Shown here in pieces: positions 1 to 16,988 of a stretch of DNA of 64,000 bases. A program made the position numbers and the translations under genes. The stretch comes from Eonycteris spelaea (taxonomy: Eukaryota; Chordata; Mammalia; Chiroptera; Pteropodidae), in contig PUFA01000007.1 of the NCBI GenBank assembly GCA_003508835.1, forward strand, positions 14,035,001 to 14,099,000, written 5' to 3'. The notes beneath the pieces are model-generated. The model made no database searches. It saw nothing but the letters and a program-made list of their open reading frames with translations, and was not told the origin of the DNA. The stretch's first letter is position 1, and every line of letters starts with the position of its first letter.

Positions 1-615
1 AGTATGGCTCCCCTTTCAACTCTCTTGGAAACATTTAGCTAAAAAGAGTACACAGAAGATAAATTGTCACCATTCCCTAAGACAGGTACTTGCTTTTATC
101 AACACAATGGGCAAGCTCGACAAGACATTTAAGAATCACTTCTAGAGGCTTCTAACAGAATCTTTTGTGTGTAACGAGGCGAAGCACAGAGAACACTTGA
201 AGGAATAACACACTGAGTGTCTGCTCACTATCCCAGATCCCTGGAGTGTACCGCACTGCTTAATTGTGTCCCCTGGGAAAAGAGCAGCTACGGTTCTGCA
301 TCTTGGGGTGGGGTGGGGTGGGGAGCGGAAAGGAAGCTGGCAAGAACACGTCTTCAATTCAAACTGATTCCTCCAGCAGCAACCATTCAGACAATAATAC
401 AAGTGAGAAAATTAGATGGTTACAAAGCATTATTTGGCAAAGACACAGCACCATGCCTATCACTGACTCACAACAGAACCTCTAAGCCTCAGCTAACAGA
501 TTAAGTAAACATAGACATATATGCATTTTTTCCTTTTTAAAGAAAGCTTGTTTATATCCTCTTTTACCATAAGATATGCTGGGGAGTTTATTCAAGAATT
601 TGCTGAGTCATATTC
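1..615 (-). other. SLC1A2: Proximal 3' UTR of SLC1A2 (GLT-1a isoform)
   Basis: This sequence directly follows the TAA stop of exon 11 on the minus strand. The human GLT-1a mRNA has a very long 3' UTR (several kb), so this part is read as UTR continuing past position 1. I see no convincing polyadenylation site. A purine-rich (minus strand: C-rich) patch of GGGGT repeats lies near 303-322. Small reading frames here on both strands resemble nothing known. Confidence 0.75.
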
Positions 616-5132
<4,517 letters not shown>

Positions 5133-5723
5133 CAATAACAAAGAAAAAAGAGGAGGAGGGAAGAAAGAATTAGAGGAAAGTAATGTGTCTAGATCTCAGA
5201 ATTAGTACCAGGCTTCAGATACTCCTAGCAATTCCTCTTGATTTAAACTGTTCTTCCAAGTCTCCACTTTGAAGATTACCTCCACTTACTTTATTTTACA
5301 GGAAAGAAAAACTACCTGTGAATTCTCCCAACACACACACATACATAGACAAAGCTGTTGGGTAAGAAACTCAGCCACAATTTTCTCCCTGACCAATATG
5401 TGTAGTTACTATGTGTCCTGGAAAACTCAAAATACATTGTTTTGCTCTCTTTATTAACCTAAAAAACCTAAATCTTCCAGAGTATCTCTTGAACCAGGAA
5501 GTGTTAAGAAAAATCCTTCCTGAAATCTTGTTTTTCAAGTTCTGCTTTGAAAAAAAAAAATGTCAGCTAACGCTTCCTCTTAGAAGGTCAGCACCAGCAA
5601 GACTAATTAAGTTCTTAAAAGTAAGCTGTGTTCTCTCATCCATAATTTGAAAACAGTGTGAAGAGTCTTTTTGACCATGTTGATGAGATAATCAAAGTTC
5701 TAAAGAGAAGAATGTTGGAAAAC

Positions 5724-5725
5724 CA

Positions 5726-5756
<31 letters not shown>

Positions 5757-5757
5757 G
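5724..5757. repeat. (AC)n microsatellite
   Basis: CA dinucleotide run with a single interrupting TA near its start. Confidence 0.95.
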
Positions 5758-6244
5758 AAGTATTTTAGTAAAGATGGTGCCGAGGACACTCTAACCTTCA
5801 ATTCAAAAAACATATATATAAGGATGCTAGACTTAGCTCAGGTCAAAGTAGAAACCTTAATTGGTTCTTGGAACAAAGGCTTAAAATAAATTCTAGTTGT
5901 TATTAAATCTATTTCTCGTTACAGAATAATAACAATGAAAGCAACACTAGGAGAAATCTGGCCTGGCTCCCTTGCAAAGAGCTTGTGAGCCAGCTGTCCT
6001 TCTGGTTTCAAGCAGGAAAAGGTTGCCCATCAGAAAATACAGGTCAGAACCCAACCTCAACTCTCAGGGGCATCTCTCCATCTGAGAATGCTCTTTTTCT
6101 CCCTTCTGCTTTGGAAAATTTGCTTTGGGATATGCATGAATGAAGACTGGGTCTTGAGGTCATTCACAAAAATCAGGCACTTGTAGAGATTGTTGGAAAG
6201 TCCCAGTATAAGGGAATGAGGAAGAGTACATGATAGTACTTAAG

Positions 6245-6440
6245 GAAGAACATGTACTCTGGAGGCAGCCCAACTTGGATTCAAATGCCAGCTTTTCCCC
6301 TTACCTGTTGGACAACCTTGATCATATTAACATTCATGAGCCTTAGTTCCCTCATCTCAAAATGGAAATAATAAAAATGTCTACTACATAAGGGTTGTTG
6401 TGAAGATTAAATCAGATAACAAAGTGCCAGCAGTTCCAGA
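6245..6440 (+). repeat. MIR SINE (plus)
   Basis: Starts with 'tactctggaggcagcc', has the 'ttggattcaaatgccagc' box-B-like core, then 'ccctcatctcaaaatggaaataat' and 'gggttgttgtgaagattaaat', the usual MIR order. Confidence 0.85.
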
Positions 6441-6872
6441 CTTTTAGTAAGAATTCACAAAACACTAATTATTACCTGACATGTACTTTTAACGTTACTG
6501 TTAATCTTATTAAGTCAATTTCAATATATTTTTGGCAACTCCCAGATAGAACATCTAAATGTGCCTGGTTATGCTACTGTCTCCTCCTGAAAACATTAAC
6601 CCTGTTTATAGGACATTCTTCTGGCAACACTCCCAACTAATCAGCTGAGTTATTTGTCCACTATACGGTTGTAGTCTACTTTATTGTTTTTCAATTATAC
6701 TTTCGATACCTCAATGTGTTCTGAGTCATGCACGCTATAGCCTTAACCAATTGTTAAATTCTAAAGAGTGTTAAAGACTTCAGGAGGAATGCTCTGACTA
6801 CTCATTTATCTCATGGCCCAGAAAAATCTGCCTTATTGGCAAGTAGAACATTAAAGGTGCTGTTGGGTGGGG

Positions 6873-6928
6873 TAGTGGTGGTGGTGGTGGTGGTGGTGAT
6901 GATGATGATGATAATGATGATGATGATA
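6873..6928. repeat. Compound (GGT)n-(GAT)n microsatellite
   Basis: A GGT trinucleotide run passes directly into a GAT run with one AAT interruption. Confidence 0.95.
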
Positions 6929-7200
6929 GCTAATATTTATGTCACATTTAATATGTATAGGGATATGCTTTATAGATATTACTTTATTTAATCCTCACCA
7001 CAACTCTATAGGAAGTATTATTTTCCACATTTTTTTTTTTAGAAGGAGGAGAATTTATTGTCAGCTGAGTGTGTGGGGCTTAACACACCAAAGCATGAGC
7101 TCCCACATCCCAGAGAGCTTAAGAGGTTTCCCAAAGTCACACATCCTAGAAAAGTCATAGAACCAGATTTGGACACAGGCACTATGACTGCAGAATTCAC
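6926..7200 (-). repeat. MIR SINE (minus)
   Basis: Reverse MIR signature: 'gctaatatttatgtcac', 'tttatttaatcctcaccacaa', 'ctataggaagtattatt', then 'ttcccaaagtcacacatc'. A T-rich stretch near 7030 may be an expansion. Confidence 0.75.
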
Positions 7201-7224
7201 TGTCTGCCACATGATGCAAAGGAC

Positions 7225-7390
7225 CTAGGAGCCGCAGAGCTCTGACTTTGAATCCACTTACTAGCTGTGTGATCTGGATGACTTTCTCAACCAGAATTTT
7301 TCTCATACAGCTAAAATAACTATTTTATGGGATTTGGGAAAGACAAAACCAATTACTGACCCACAGTTGATACTCATTATGTGCTCTTTC
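7225..7390 (+). repeat. MIR SINE fragment (plus)
   Basis: Carries 'tttgaatccacttactagct' followed by 'gtgtgatctggatgactttctcaacc', the MIR core region; the 3' part is degraded. Confidence 0.6.
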
Positions 7391-7769
7391 CCCTTTAGGA
7401 ATAACCATCACTCATACCCCATCAAGTGGGCAAAAGCATGAAATACTAAGCTTAAGGGTTAATGACTTTTTCAGTTTAATAAACCCATTTCCACTCAAAT
7501 TGGTAATTCAAGTTTACAAACTCCTGTTTCCTCAGCCATTGACTTTCTTCAAAACTCTCTTTGAGCAGCCATTGAACCAAGTTTTGGGGAGAGGATTTCT
7601 GGGCAAGCTTTCCCCAAATTCACCCACTGCTTAAAGCTCTTCCACACTCTCAGATCTCCTTTAATTTAAAGTGGAACTCTGGCCAATGAAAATAGCCATC
7701 AGGACAGGAAAGAATGAAAGACAGAGTTGGGTAGAATCAAAGCATACTGATATTTGACACCAAAGTCAA

Positions 7770-7955
7770 GATGGAAAGAACACTGAATTTAGAGCTAATA
7801 CTTTAACCCAGATCTTCTGGTTCTCTTACCTTGAGAAAATCACTTCTCACTTGAGCATGAAATATAAAATAAAGCTAATTCCAACTTCACAGGAGTTTGT
7901 GAGGGTTAAATGAGAGAAACACTTGGCATGCCTTAAATACTCATTAAAGATTGCA
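7770..7955 (+). repeat. MIR SINE (plus)
   Basis: 'ttaccttgagaaaatcactt', 'gtttgtgagggttaaatgag' and 'acttggcatgccttaaat' appear in MIR order, diverged. Confidence 0.6.
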
Positions 7956-8029
7956 GGAGCATAAGAGCATGAAAATGGCTAAGTGGAAATAAAAAGAGAA
8001 CATAGGCTCTAATATTTTCTGAGTTCTTC

Positions 8030-8900
8030 ATTAGTTCATTCATTCATTCATTCAATAATGAATAATGAGTATCTTCGTGTGTGTGAGGTACTATGCCAAG
8101 TGTCCAGGCAGCAAAGAATAAGACAAGACATTTCCTATGCTTCCTGCTCCCAAAGAACCTATATTCTCTTTACTTGTTTTTGTTCCCCATTGGAGTAAGA
8201 GAAATGTTCTATAGGAATAAGTGCTGGTTGCTATGGGGTTTTGTAGGTAGGACATTTTATCTACAGTTAGGCCCCAGGAAAGGCTTGAGTGGAAGTGTCT
8301 TGAGTTAAGTGCTAAGGATAAGTCTGAGATAATGAGCTAGAAAAAACAGAAAAATAATACATGTGAAATCTTGGAGGAAGGAGCACTGGGGAGTGTTTAG
8401 GATCTCTGGGGAGTGTGGTGAGAGTCAGAAAGTAAGGATTGATTAAAGTTAGGACTTTATTCCAAGTGTAATGAGGAGCCACTGAAGAGAAAGAGCACAT
8501 TGTTCCATTATGAAAAATGGACTAAGCAGGGCAAGATCAAAAGAGTAAAATCGACTTAGTGGAGAGGTAGTGGACATGGAAAAGATGACTTTGAGCGAGT
8601 TAGGAGCTAGAATTACAGGTCTTGAGGACTGATTGGTCACAGAGAATAAAAGAGAAAAGAGCAAAGGACTCCTCTCAGGTTTCTGCTTTGGGCAATCAGT
8701 GAACAATGCTACCATATTTATGGGGCATATCTGGTAGGGATGGGAAAGATTCTGGTGTTGGCTCGAACATATTGAGTGTGAAGCCTGCAACCCAGCAAAA
8801 GGGAGATGTCACACAAGTGGTTCTGAATATAGACTAAAGATCAAGAGGAGCATCTGAGCTGCAGGTAGTAAATTAGGGGTAAGAACACCTAGAGAGGCCA
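8030..8900 (+). repeat. Long, diverged interspersed repeat, family not assigned
   Basis: Opens with an (ATTC)n stretch, then 'gaggtactatgccaagtgtcc', later 'gtgtggtgagagtcagaaag', 'gactttattccaagtgtaatg' and 'tcctctcaggtttctgctttg'. I recognise this as a common old mammalian repeat but cannot name the family. A related fragment is at 50545-50840. Confidence 0.45.
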
Positions 8901-10114
8901 CGGGTGGACACCACAGCCAGGTTTAGTTTATCTTTGGAGAGAATGTGGAGTCAGAAAAGGAAAACTAGTCTAGAACCCTGAGCGTAAACAACACTTAAGA
9001 AATTAGCAAAGGAATAAGAGTCAGCAAAGATGTAAGGAAAGTAGAAGAGTTTAGGGGAAGCCTGTTTCAAAAATTAGGGTATAGTGGACAAAGACCATTA
9101 CTGCCTAGAGGTCAGGTAACAAGGAAAAGAAGCATCTCTTGGTTGTAGCAACAGAGGTCGTTATTGACCCAGCAAGGGCAGTTTCAATTCAGAGGCAGAG
9201 AGAGAAGCCAGCTTGCCATAGGCTGAAAATTGAATGAGAGGTAAGGAAGTGGAGACATTATACATAATCAAGTTACTCAAGGAGATTGACAGAGAAGGAA
9301 AGGGGATGGTAGATGCAGGACAGAAGATGGAATAATTTTTGGTTTGCTTCTGTGGCCACTGGGAGAATGTCTGACTAACTCTGGGGAAGTCCGACTCTGG
9401 CCAAAAGCAAGATATGGGAGTTTATGGTTTACATGTGGAAAATTTTTTCGCAGGCAAATACTTTCATTTTCTCTCACAACAGCCCTGACCGTTTAGGAAA
9501 CCCTGCTGACCTCAGGCACTCATAGGCTACTTAGTAGAAAGAATTATAGAGTGCTTGATGCTATTCTTGGGTCTGGATGCTATGTATCAGGACTGTGAGA
9601 AGGGGACAGAGGTGAGAAGTGGACAGAATGCTTAATTGAATGGAATTCACTACAGATGACTATAGCTTTGGGGGCCACCAGGGACCGAAAATGAGAGAGG
9701 GGCTTAACTAAGCTGTTTCACACTGAAGCACTGAGTCTGGTTCTCTGGAAGAAAAGCCAAGGGACTCTCTCTCTCTTTTCTACCTCTCAATCTAAATCCT
9801 CCAACAGGAAATTAGTGGGATTGTCTGAAGTTCCTGGTTCACACAGAATAACAGCGAAGGAAGCAAGATCACCCAAAATTCATCTGGTTTCTTCTATAGC
9901 ATTTCTATAAGTCCCCAAATGTCATATATTGGCAATTTCATGACTCAACTCAACAATCATAGAAATAAGCCATGGTGTCTGACTCTCAGGATGCGGGGCA
10001 CACAGTGTGGCAGAGGGGTCACATGAGAAGGCTGCCATAATTCTGGGCATGCACGGGCCAAATCCACATGAGGTTGGGGAGGGAAGGAGAGCCCACAGAA
10101 GCATTGGTTGAGTG

Positions 10115-10372
10115 TGAACTTTGGATTCGAGCCTGGATTGCAATCCTGGCTCCAGCAGGGCAGGTTACTTAGACTTTCCTGCTCAGCTTTCTCATTTGTA
10201 AAATACGAAAAGCAATACCCACCTCCAAAGGTGTTCAGTGATTGACTAACATGTATTGAGTTCTTTTTCATCTGAGCGGTCCTTTGCCAAACTCTGCACA
10301 TAAAAGACTTGACATCATGCCTGAGGCAAATTCAGTGCTCAGCGTTAGCTACTCTTCATTATTGTTACCATG
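10115..10372 (+). repeat. MIR SINE (plus)
   Basis: Includes 'gcagggcaggttacttagac', 'tcatttgtaaaatacgaaaag', then a diverged middle and 'cctgaggcaaattcagtgctc' towards the 3' end. Confidence 0.6.
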
Positions 10373-10399
10373 AGTCCAAGTGAAAAGGGGAGTAGATCA

Positions 10400-10545
10400 C
10401 TTCCTCTTTTATTCCTCTACCAAGTCTTAACTGTTCTCTTCTTACACCTAGCACACTCTGTTGGGATTCTTTGACCACATCTCTTCCCATTCCTAGACTA
10501 TAAGTTCTTTGAGGGCCAATACCATGTTTTTATCCATTTATGATA
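10400..10545 (+). repeat. L2 LINE 3' end (plus)
   Basis: 'cctagactataagttctttg' followed by 'agggccaataccatgtt' is the L2 terminal motif. Confidence 0.7.
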
Positions 10546-10864
10546 TGGAGGGGCCAGGGGAAGAGGGCAGGCAGGTATGTGAAAGAGGCAGGGCAGGGAT
10601 GGGTCGTTAGTTTAAGAGGGCACATTAACTCTAGAAAGAGAACTGGTTTTTATTCAGCGAACTTTGGTTGGATGTTTTGGTGAAGAGCTAGGACTCTGGC
10701 AAGAGAGGGGAGACACGGAAAGCCAAATGATCTTGCCTCTGAACACGAGAAGAGGTGTCCTGAAAGCTGAGAAAGACACGGAGTTGGAGGGCAAGGAGGC
10801 CCAGCAAGGTGGGGAGAGACGGGACTAAGTGCAGAGAGAGCTTCCTCAGGATGGAGAACACTGA

Positions 10865-10867
<3 letters not shown>

Positions 10868-10896
<29 letters not shown>
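10868..10896. repeat. T29 homopolymer
   Basis: Uninterrupted T run, followed by AAGAAAAAGG. Confidence 0.97.
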
Positions 10897-10900
<4 letters not shown>

Positions 10901-10979
10901 AAAAGGATGACTAATATTAAACTTTTACTTTTTGTGCTACCAAAAATTATTAACAGTGATGACTTCAGAGAAATAAGAT

Positions 10980-11480
10980 TTGAGATTGTAGGGGCAGAGA
11001 AATTTTCCCTTCTTCTCTTCTACATTCTTTGGCTGACCTAATAATTAAATCAACATAAGACAGATGAACAGGAGAAAAACAAATTTAATTTTGTCCATAT
11101 GGGAGTGCCATAAAAATATGAGACTCCCAGCAGTCAGGCATTTGAGGATCACATACCACCCTGAGCAAAGGAGAAGAGGGAAAGGGTCTGGGCCTCCAAA
11201 GGGAGGGAAGACAAGGCACAGGAAGATGAGAAGTGCAGATGTTTGGTAAACAAATCTTTGCCCTGCTATGCAGATAAGTCTCTTGGATGAAAAAGTTACC
11301 TCCAGTAACCGCTCTCTTCCCGGGACAGGCCCCTTTCAGTTGCTTCAGGGGGAGGTAAAAAATTTTTCCTAAGTCTGTCGCATCTTAATTGCCTTCAGCT
11401 CAAAATGATCCACATGCCAGCTGACGCATTCTGGAGTGGCTTCTTCTGCTCCCCTTCAAGATTCAATTGCAGGTGAAGGG
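10980..11480. repeat. Probable old LTR-like repeat, family uncertain
   Basis: Phrases such as 'ttctttggctgacctaataa', 'agacagatgaacaggagaa', 'ctcaaaatgatccacatgcc' and 'cattctggagtggcttcttc' resemble a dispersed LTR-type repeat of eutherian genomes. I have no terminal repeats or duplications to prove it. Confidence 0.35.
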
Positions 11481-11863
11481 AGATTTTTTTTTTCTTTTTT
11501 CATCTTATAACTCTCCTGAGTTTTGCCCATCCCCTTGTTTTTCCATGGGAATGTATTCCTCTTGTGATAGGTGAAAGAATGATTTTGCTGTGCAGAACAC
11601 TAGCCCCACACCCACCCTGTCCCCACGAACTATAATTATACATTGATCAGGGACACTGGGGCGAGAGAGGGAAGGACTGAGCAGGAAAGGGCCACATTCC
11701 ATGCTGAGGTTGGCAAAGACTGGAGATGAGGCAAGATGTAGGAAAGAATTCAGTGGTATCAAATCAAAGCCAAAGACTTCAACATAAGGCCCTGGAATCT
11801 TCAGAGATAGTGGATGTAGGAATGACTTTTCTTTTCCACCAGATGTAGGGTGAGGTCTAAACC

Positions 11864-11864
<1 letters not shown>

Positions 11865-11894
<30 letters not shown>

Positions 11895-11911
11895 GTGTGC
11901 GCGCGTGCGCG
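11865..11911. repeat. (TG)n with a (GC) alternating tail
   Basis: A TG run is followed by GTGCGCGCGTGCGCGC, a fully alternating purine-pyrimidine tract of the kind that can adopt Z-DNA. Confidence 0.93.
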
Positions 11912-11979
11912 CATATTCCTTAATGAGGGAACAAGAACCCAAATTGACAGGCCTGGAACCCCCAAGGAACAGCTAAATC

Positions 11980-12180
11980 ATCTGGGTTTGAATCCCAGTT
12001 CAGTCATTTAATATCCACCAAATTGGGATGCTACTTCTCTCTGAGCCTCAGTTTCCTCAACTGTAAAATGGAGGTAATACTGTTAGCTGCCTCATAATTT
12101 TCTGTGATTTAGATAAGTCCATGTGAAGTACTTAGAATAATGTCTAACACTGAAGGAGCACTCACTAAGAATTAGACGTT
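11980..12180 (+). repeat. MIR SINE (plus)
   Basis: Well kept: 'ggtttgaatcccagttcagt', 'gagcctcagtttcctcaact', 'gtaaaatggaggtaatact', 'gaagtacttagaataatgtc', then a degraded end. Confidence 0.92.
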
Positions 12181-12299
12181 AGTATCCTGTGTCCTTTTGA
12201 TTTATTTTCACTGAATGGATTCATGAACTGTTAACTCTGTCAACTGGTGCTCAAAAAACTATAGAGATGCTCAAATGCCCACAATCAAGAACTGTGCTC

Positions 12300-12470
12300 C
12301 CCCTGCCCTATCTCTAGTCCATGGCTTTTAGAAGTGACATCCCTGGACTGCATCATCGGTATCACCTGGGGACTTGATAGAAATGCCAATTCTTGGTCCC
12401 TACCCCAGATCTCTTCAATCTCCAGGAGGGATGATAATGCGGGAGCTTCAGAGTCCCCACTGCAGGGTAG
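12300..12470 (+). repeat. MER5-like hAT element (plus)
   Basis: 'catcggtatcacctggggac', 'agaaatgccaattcttggtc' and 'ccctaccccagatctcttca' follow the MER5A order. Terminal repeats are eroded. Confidence 0.7.
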
Positions 12471-13434
12471 AGGCCATTTAAGGCCTACCATCTCAACTAT
12501 ATTCAAATTTAGCAGACATGTCTCCAGAAATGATCTCGTTAACAGTCTCATGTGATAAATGAGCCACAGATCCACTTGGCTTTCACTTTATTTTGGCTTT
12601 CCTTTTCCTACCTGTGGCCAGACCCAGTAATTATCACCTCTTCCTGACTGTAGCTCCCAGTTTTCACTTCATCATGTCTCCTTCAAAGAAAGACGGGTGT
12701 CAGCGAGGTCTCTTAGAAATATCTACCAAGCATTCTTGAGACAAAGGGCCTTCAGGACTCTGGGGAAGGTTCTGGTTTTACCAGTCCCACCCATCCGGTG
12801 TTCTAAGACTCAAGCACTTTTCAGGGCTCAGAATCCTGGTTTTCATCAGGACATTTATGGAGCAGCTAAGCCTGTCCTTTGAAAAGCATCCAGGGCTTGG
12901 CGGGCAGTAATGAGGCTGGCTGGTCTCCAGCAGTGGGCAAACAGTGTGGCACATTAAATGTCACTGCAGGCTTTGTTTGGTTTTAAATTGAAAAAATTGC
13001 TAGAGTTATGAAAGCTTACAAATCTTGCTTAGAGGAAAAAACATCCCACCATCCGCCCTTTTCTTTTTCTGCTTTTCTTCCATGGACTCCTCTACTGGGG
13101 AAGGACCAGCCTTTTCCTGCACCCCAATCTCAACTCATGCCCCTGTCCCACTCTTGCATTAATGGGCACCCAACAGCCACAGAACCCATGACCAAGAGTG
13201 TGCTTCCAGAACTCCTGTTTCTGGTGGGAAAGAATGTGGCACCATTACTAATTCAAAGCAGATCCGACCTAGCTACAGACCTTTGCGTGCATTTTCCCAA
13301 GAGCCTCTCCCCTCTCTTTTTCTTCTCTTCTTAAAAAGAACATTCATGCTTATTTGTATACAAACATCCATCAGCTGCAGAATCCTAGTCTTTGTCTTAA
13401 CACTAGAAGGGCATTCAAGGGCATCCAAGGTCTA

Positions 13435-13560
13435 GACTCTGCTTTGAAGCTGGTAAGTTATTGTTCCCATCATACACATGACATAGTTGAGGGCCAGAGT
13501 GTAAACACCCTGCCTGGAGTCCTGCAGAGAGTAAGTGCTGAGCTCAGACCCAGGGCACCT
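13435..13560 (-). repeat. MIR SINE fragment (minus)
   Basis: 'gttattgttcccatcataca', 'gagagtaagtgctgagctca' and 'gaccc' fit a diverged reverse MIR. Confidence 0.45.
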
Positions 13561-15609
13561 GCCTCTTCGCCTATCTTCCCTTGATCGCCAGAGCCTCCCT
13601 CCATCTGAGATCAAACCCCAGAACTAGAAACAGCTCTTCATTCCCTCCTTCCTTTCCAGTGCCAGCCTGGGATCAAGTTTTCTCATATACAACATAGCTA
13701 ATCCCAATGTATCATCATTTTTTTGTTTGGCCAACTCCCTTCTGCTAGCACGTTTCAGCCCTGGAGTTAGGACGCTCTGTGCTCCATGCAAGTGTTAGCA
13801 TGTGAGCGTCTATGTGGGGTGATCAGGGAGGACCTGGCCCTCTTATTCCATTTGCTGACATTTAGGTCAGAGGTAGGCAGGGTCTGGGATGCTTCATGAT
13901 CTGACTCCTATCCAAGAAGCTTGGAAGTAAATTATTGCCAAGAAGACCAGGCTCACAATGGCTGACCCACTGGGGCTGGAGGACTTGAATTGTAAGAGTA
14001 GCTGAGACCTTGATTGTACCCTATTTGTCCCTAGTTGTTTTGTTTTGTTTTAATCCTGGGAAGTGGAAAGAAAAACAGTTCCAACAAAGACTCCTCTGGT
14101 TAGTATGTAGAACCAGGGGTGACCCTAAGAGCTCTCTTCCCCAATCGTCCCATCTCTGGACCTCTTAGCTCTTCCCACTGTTAGACCCGCAGTAATAACT
14201 AGGAAGCTGTGTGGAGTGTGGTGAAGGACCCTGGCCTGGCCGCACACGCTCTCCTGTGTTCAGGGCGGAAGACTTGACCCTTCTGATTCCAGGTTTCATC
14301 TGTGAAACACACACTAGGGCTCTTTAGGAACTAATCGTCAACAGAGATAAAGAACACTGAGGTATCCACGAAATATCAGTTCCTTTTCTTCATAATATTA
14401 GTGCATTTTTCCCTTTCAAAGATATTTGCATTATAATGGGGGAAGGCAGCTTCTAGAATAATAAGTTTTTTAAAAGACGACTCTCCAATGGTGAATTTCA
14501 GACCTCTGAAACAAGCCCTAAAATGTCACTGCAGCAGGCAAGGGATACTTGATCACGTCATGTGTTTGAGAGACTCAAAGGACAAAGAGGTGGAGAACAC
14601 AGTAAGCAAAAGTCACAGGATAAGTAGAAGGGATGTTAATAGCTTTCTCTGTCTTTCTTCTTGTGTGGAAAGGCCCCTAGTTATCATGCAGCAGTTCTGT
14701 GGTTAGCTTTAGCATGAATTTATTGAGCTCCTACTGTATGCTCTGTTCTCAAACCATTTTGCCTGTGTTGCTATTTTCTCTCTGTCCACCTCACCAACCA
14801 AATCCTGCCCTACTGTTCTATCTCCTCATCTTATTCTCCCCAATCCTTCCACCCCGACTCCACCACCGAATCTGCCCCAAGACTGCCTTGCCTGCAGACG
14901 TCATGAGAAAGCTGCCCTTGGAGCCAGCACAGGGCCCAGAGAACCACCACACTAGCACAAAGGACCTCCACCACCAACCGAGAAAGACAGGCAGAGACAG
15001 GTTAGAGATTGTTCCATGTGCCCTTCCCACTGAAGGCGTTTCCAGAGCATTTCTGATTTAATTCAGGAAGATCTATGACTTTCCTCACAGCCCTCCTCCA
15101 CTGAGGAGGTGATGTTGAGGGAGCCGCTTCTCACTTCTAACCTAAACCTCAACGCCAGCAAGTTTGATGGGGAGACCAGGCTTCCTTCTAGCCTTCCCAG
15201 ATGTCTCTCTTCCCTTCAGCCACTTTCATGTTCCTTTCTTGGGAAGGCTGACTAGAGGGGAAGGAACTTGTTTTACTGCTGGGGAAACTCGAGTCTATAA
15301 AATGTGGTTTCTGGCTCTTAAAATCTGTGCCAATAAATGTCATTAAAAAAAAAATGCCACCGACATGTGGGGCAGTTTAAAAAATGTGTGGGTACTTTGG
15401 CTACAAACCTCTGTGCCAGCACTTGTCACTCAGCTCCAAGAGTGGACAGGAGGCCTCAGCATACATAGTACAGAACATCAGAGCCTGAATGGGCCCTTAG
15501 CCCACCTATGGATTCCAGCCTCCACATTGGGGATCATTTGGCTAGCTTGTGAATGGGCAGTAAGTGTCTTACACTACGAAAATGCCCTTTGCTGGGAAAG
15601 ATAGCTGGG

Positions 15610-15860
15610 CTATGTCTACTCGGTCAAGTTCAAGATGCTCTGCATGGCCTTTGAAGCTATCCATCTTGCCTCGCATTTCACCACTCTGCCTCATGCTGTG
15701 CTCTAACAATACTAAACCACTCATAGGTCCCCACGCTCTTGCTTCAGTGCCTTCGTGCAGGCTGGCCTTGATTGGAATGTCCTATTTCCCCCTCCACCTA
15801 TGTATACTTGAGTAACTTCTACCTACCAATTACGATTCTGCTCAGTTGTCACTGCCTTTA
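15610..15860 (+). repeat. L2 LINE fragment (plus)
   Basis: 'gctcttgcttcagtgccttc', 'gattggaatgtcctatttcc' and 'gattctgctcagttgtcact' match the L2 3' region order. Confidence 0.65.
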
Positions 15861-15869
15861 GAAGCTTGA

Positions 15870-16080
15870 ATATGGCCAGGATTGTGAATGTGGTAGCCTC
15901 CAAAAACCAAGCAGACCTAGGGTCAAATCTTTGTTCATTTTCAAGTCACATTATCTCCTTAAACTTCAGCTTTCTCATCTAAAAAATAGGAGTGATAACA
16001 CCAAACTTGCTTAAGGAGAAGATGTAAAGTGCTCAGTAGAGTAGCTGGGACATAGCAGACACTCAAACTCTGTAGCCATT
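15870..16080 (+). repeat. MIR SINE (plus)
   Basis: 'gacctagggtcaaatctttg', 'ctcatctaaaaaataggagt' and 'aagtgctcagtagagtagct' with 'gggacatagcagacactc' at the end. Confidence 0.75.
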
Positions 16081-16169
16081 CTCACAGTTTCTGATTTCTC
16101 CACTCTATCCCTCCCCCATCCTAGACTGGAATGGTGCCTCTCTCTATCACTATCCTTTTACCTGTGTGC

Positions 16170-16470
16170 TAGCTTTTAATCTACTTTATTGAAGAGTACA
16201 TACAATATATGTACCCATTTAAATACATGGTTTGATGAGTTTTGACAAATGTACAACCTATACATACCTGTGTATGTGGAATGCTTCTATCACTCCTAAC
16301 GGTTTCCTTGGGCCACTTCCCAGTTAATCCTCACACCCTTAGCCCAGGGCCCAGGCAACCACTGATCTCTTTCTATTGCTAGAGATTACACTGTCTTTCC
16401 TAGAGCTTTGTATAAATGGAAACATACAGTATATTCTCCTTTGTGCTTGAATCGGTCAACATAATGGTTT
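16170..16470. repeat. Old L1/HAL1-type LINE fragment
   Basis: 'ctactttattgaagagtaca', 'gggcccaggcaaccactgat' and 'tgtataaatggaaacataca' match the well-known L1M-type 3' region that contains 'ggcaaccact' and 'ataaatggaatcata'. Confidence 0.6.
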
Positions 16471-16509
16471 GAGATCTTTACTGCTATGCTTTTAACTGTA
16501 TTAACATTT

Positions 16510-16600
16510 ATCTGATTCCTCCACTAGACTGTGAGGCCCTCAAAGATTCTATCTTTTTCTTCTTTGGCTCTAAGTAGGCACTCAGTAATGTTAGAGGGAA
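16510..16600 (+). repeat. L2 LINE 3' end (plus)
   Basis: 'ctccactagactgtgaggcc' then 'aagtaggcactcagtaatg' is the L2 terminal signature. Confidence 0.7.
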
Positions 16601-16727
16601 GAATGGAGGGAGGAGATGAGAGAGTCGCAAGTGAGGACTGGCTATGGTCATGGATGCAACCTTGCATCTTGTCCACCCCTGGAGGCAGTACTCACGGCCC
16701 CAGAAGAAACCTATCTTCCAGCACTTA

Positions 16728-16988
<261 letters not shown>

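Noticed and set aside
6873..6928. CRISPR-like or satellite array
   Set aside because: Simple trinucleotide microsatellite without spacers; nothing in the window has a repeat-spacer structure.
11505..11942. 145-codon reading frame on the minus strand
   Set aside because: Its threonine-histidine run is translation of a (TG)n microsatellite; no family resemblance, lies in intron 9.
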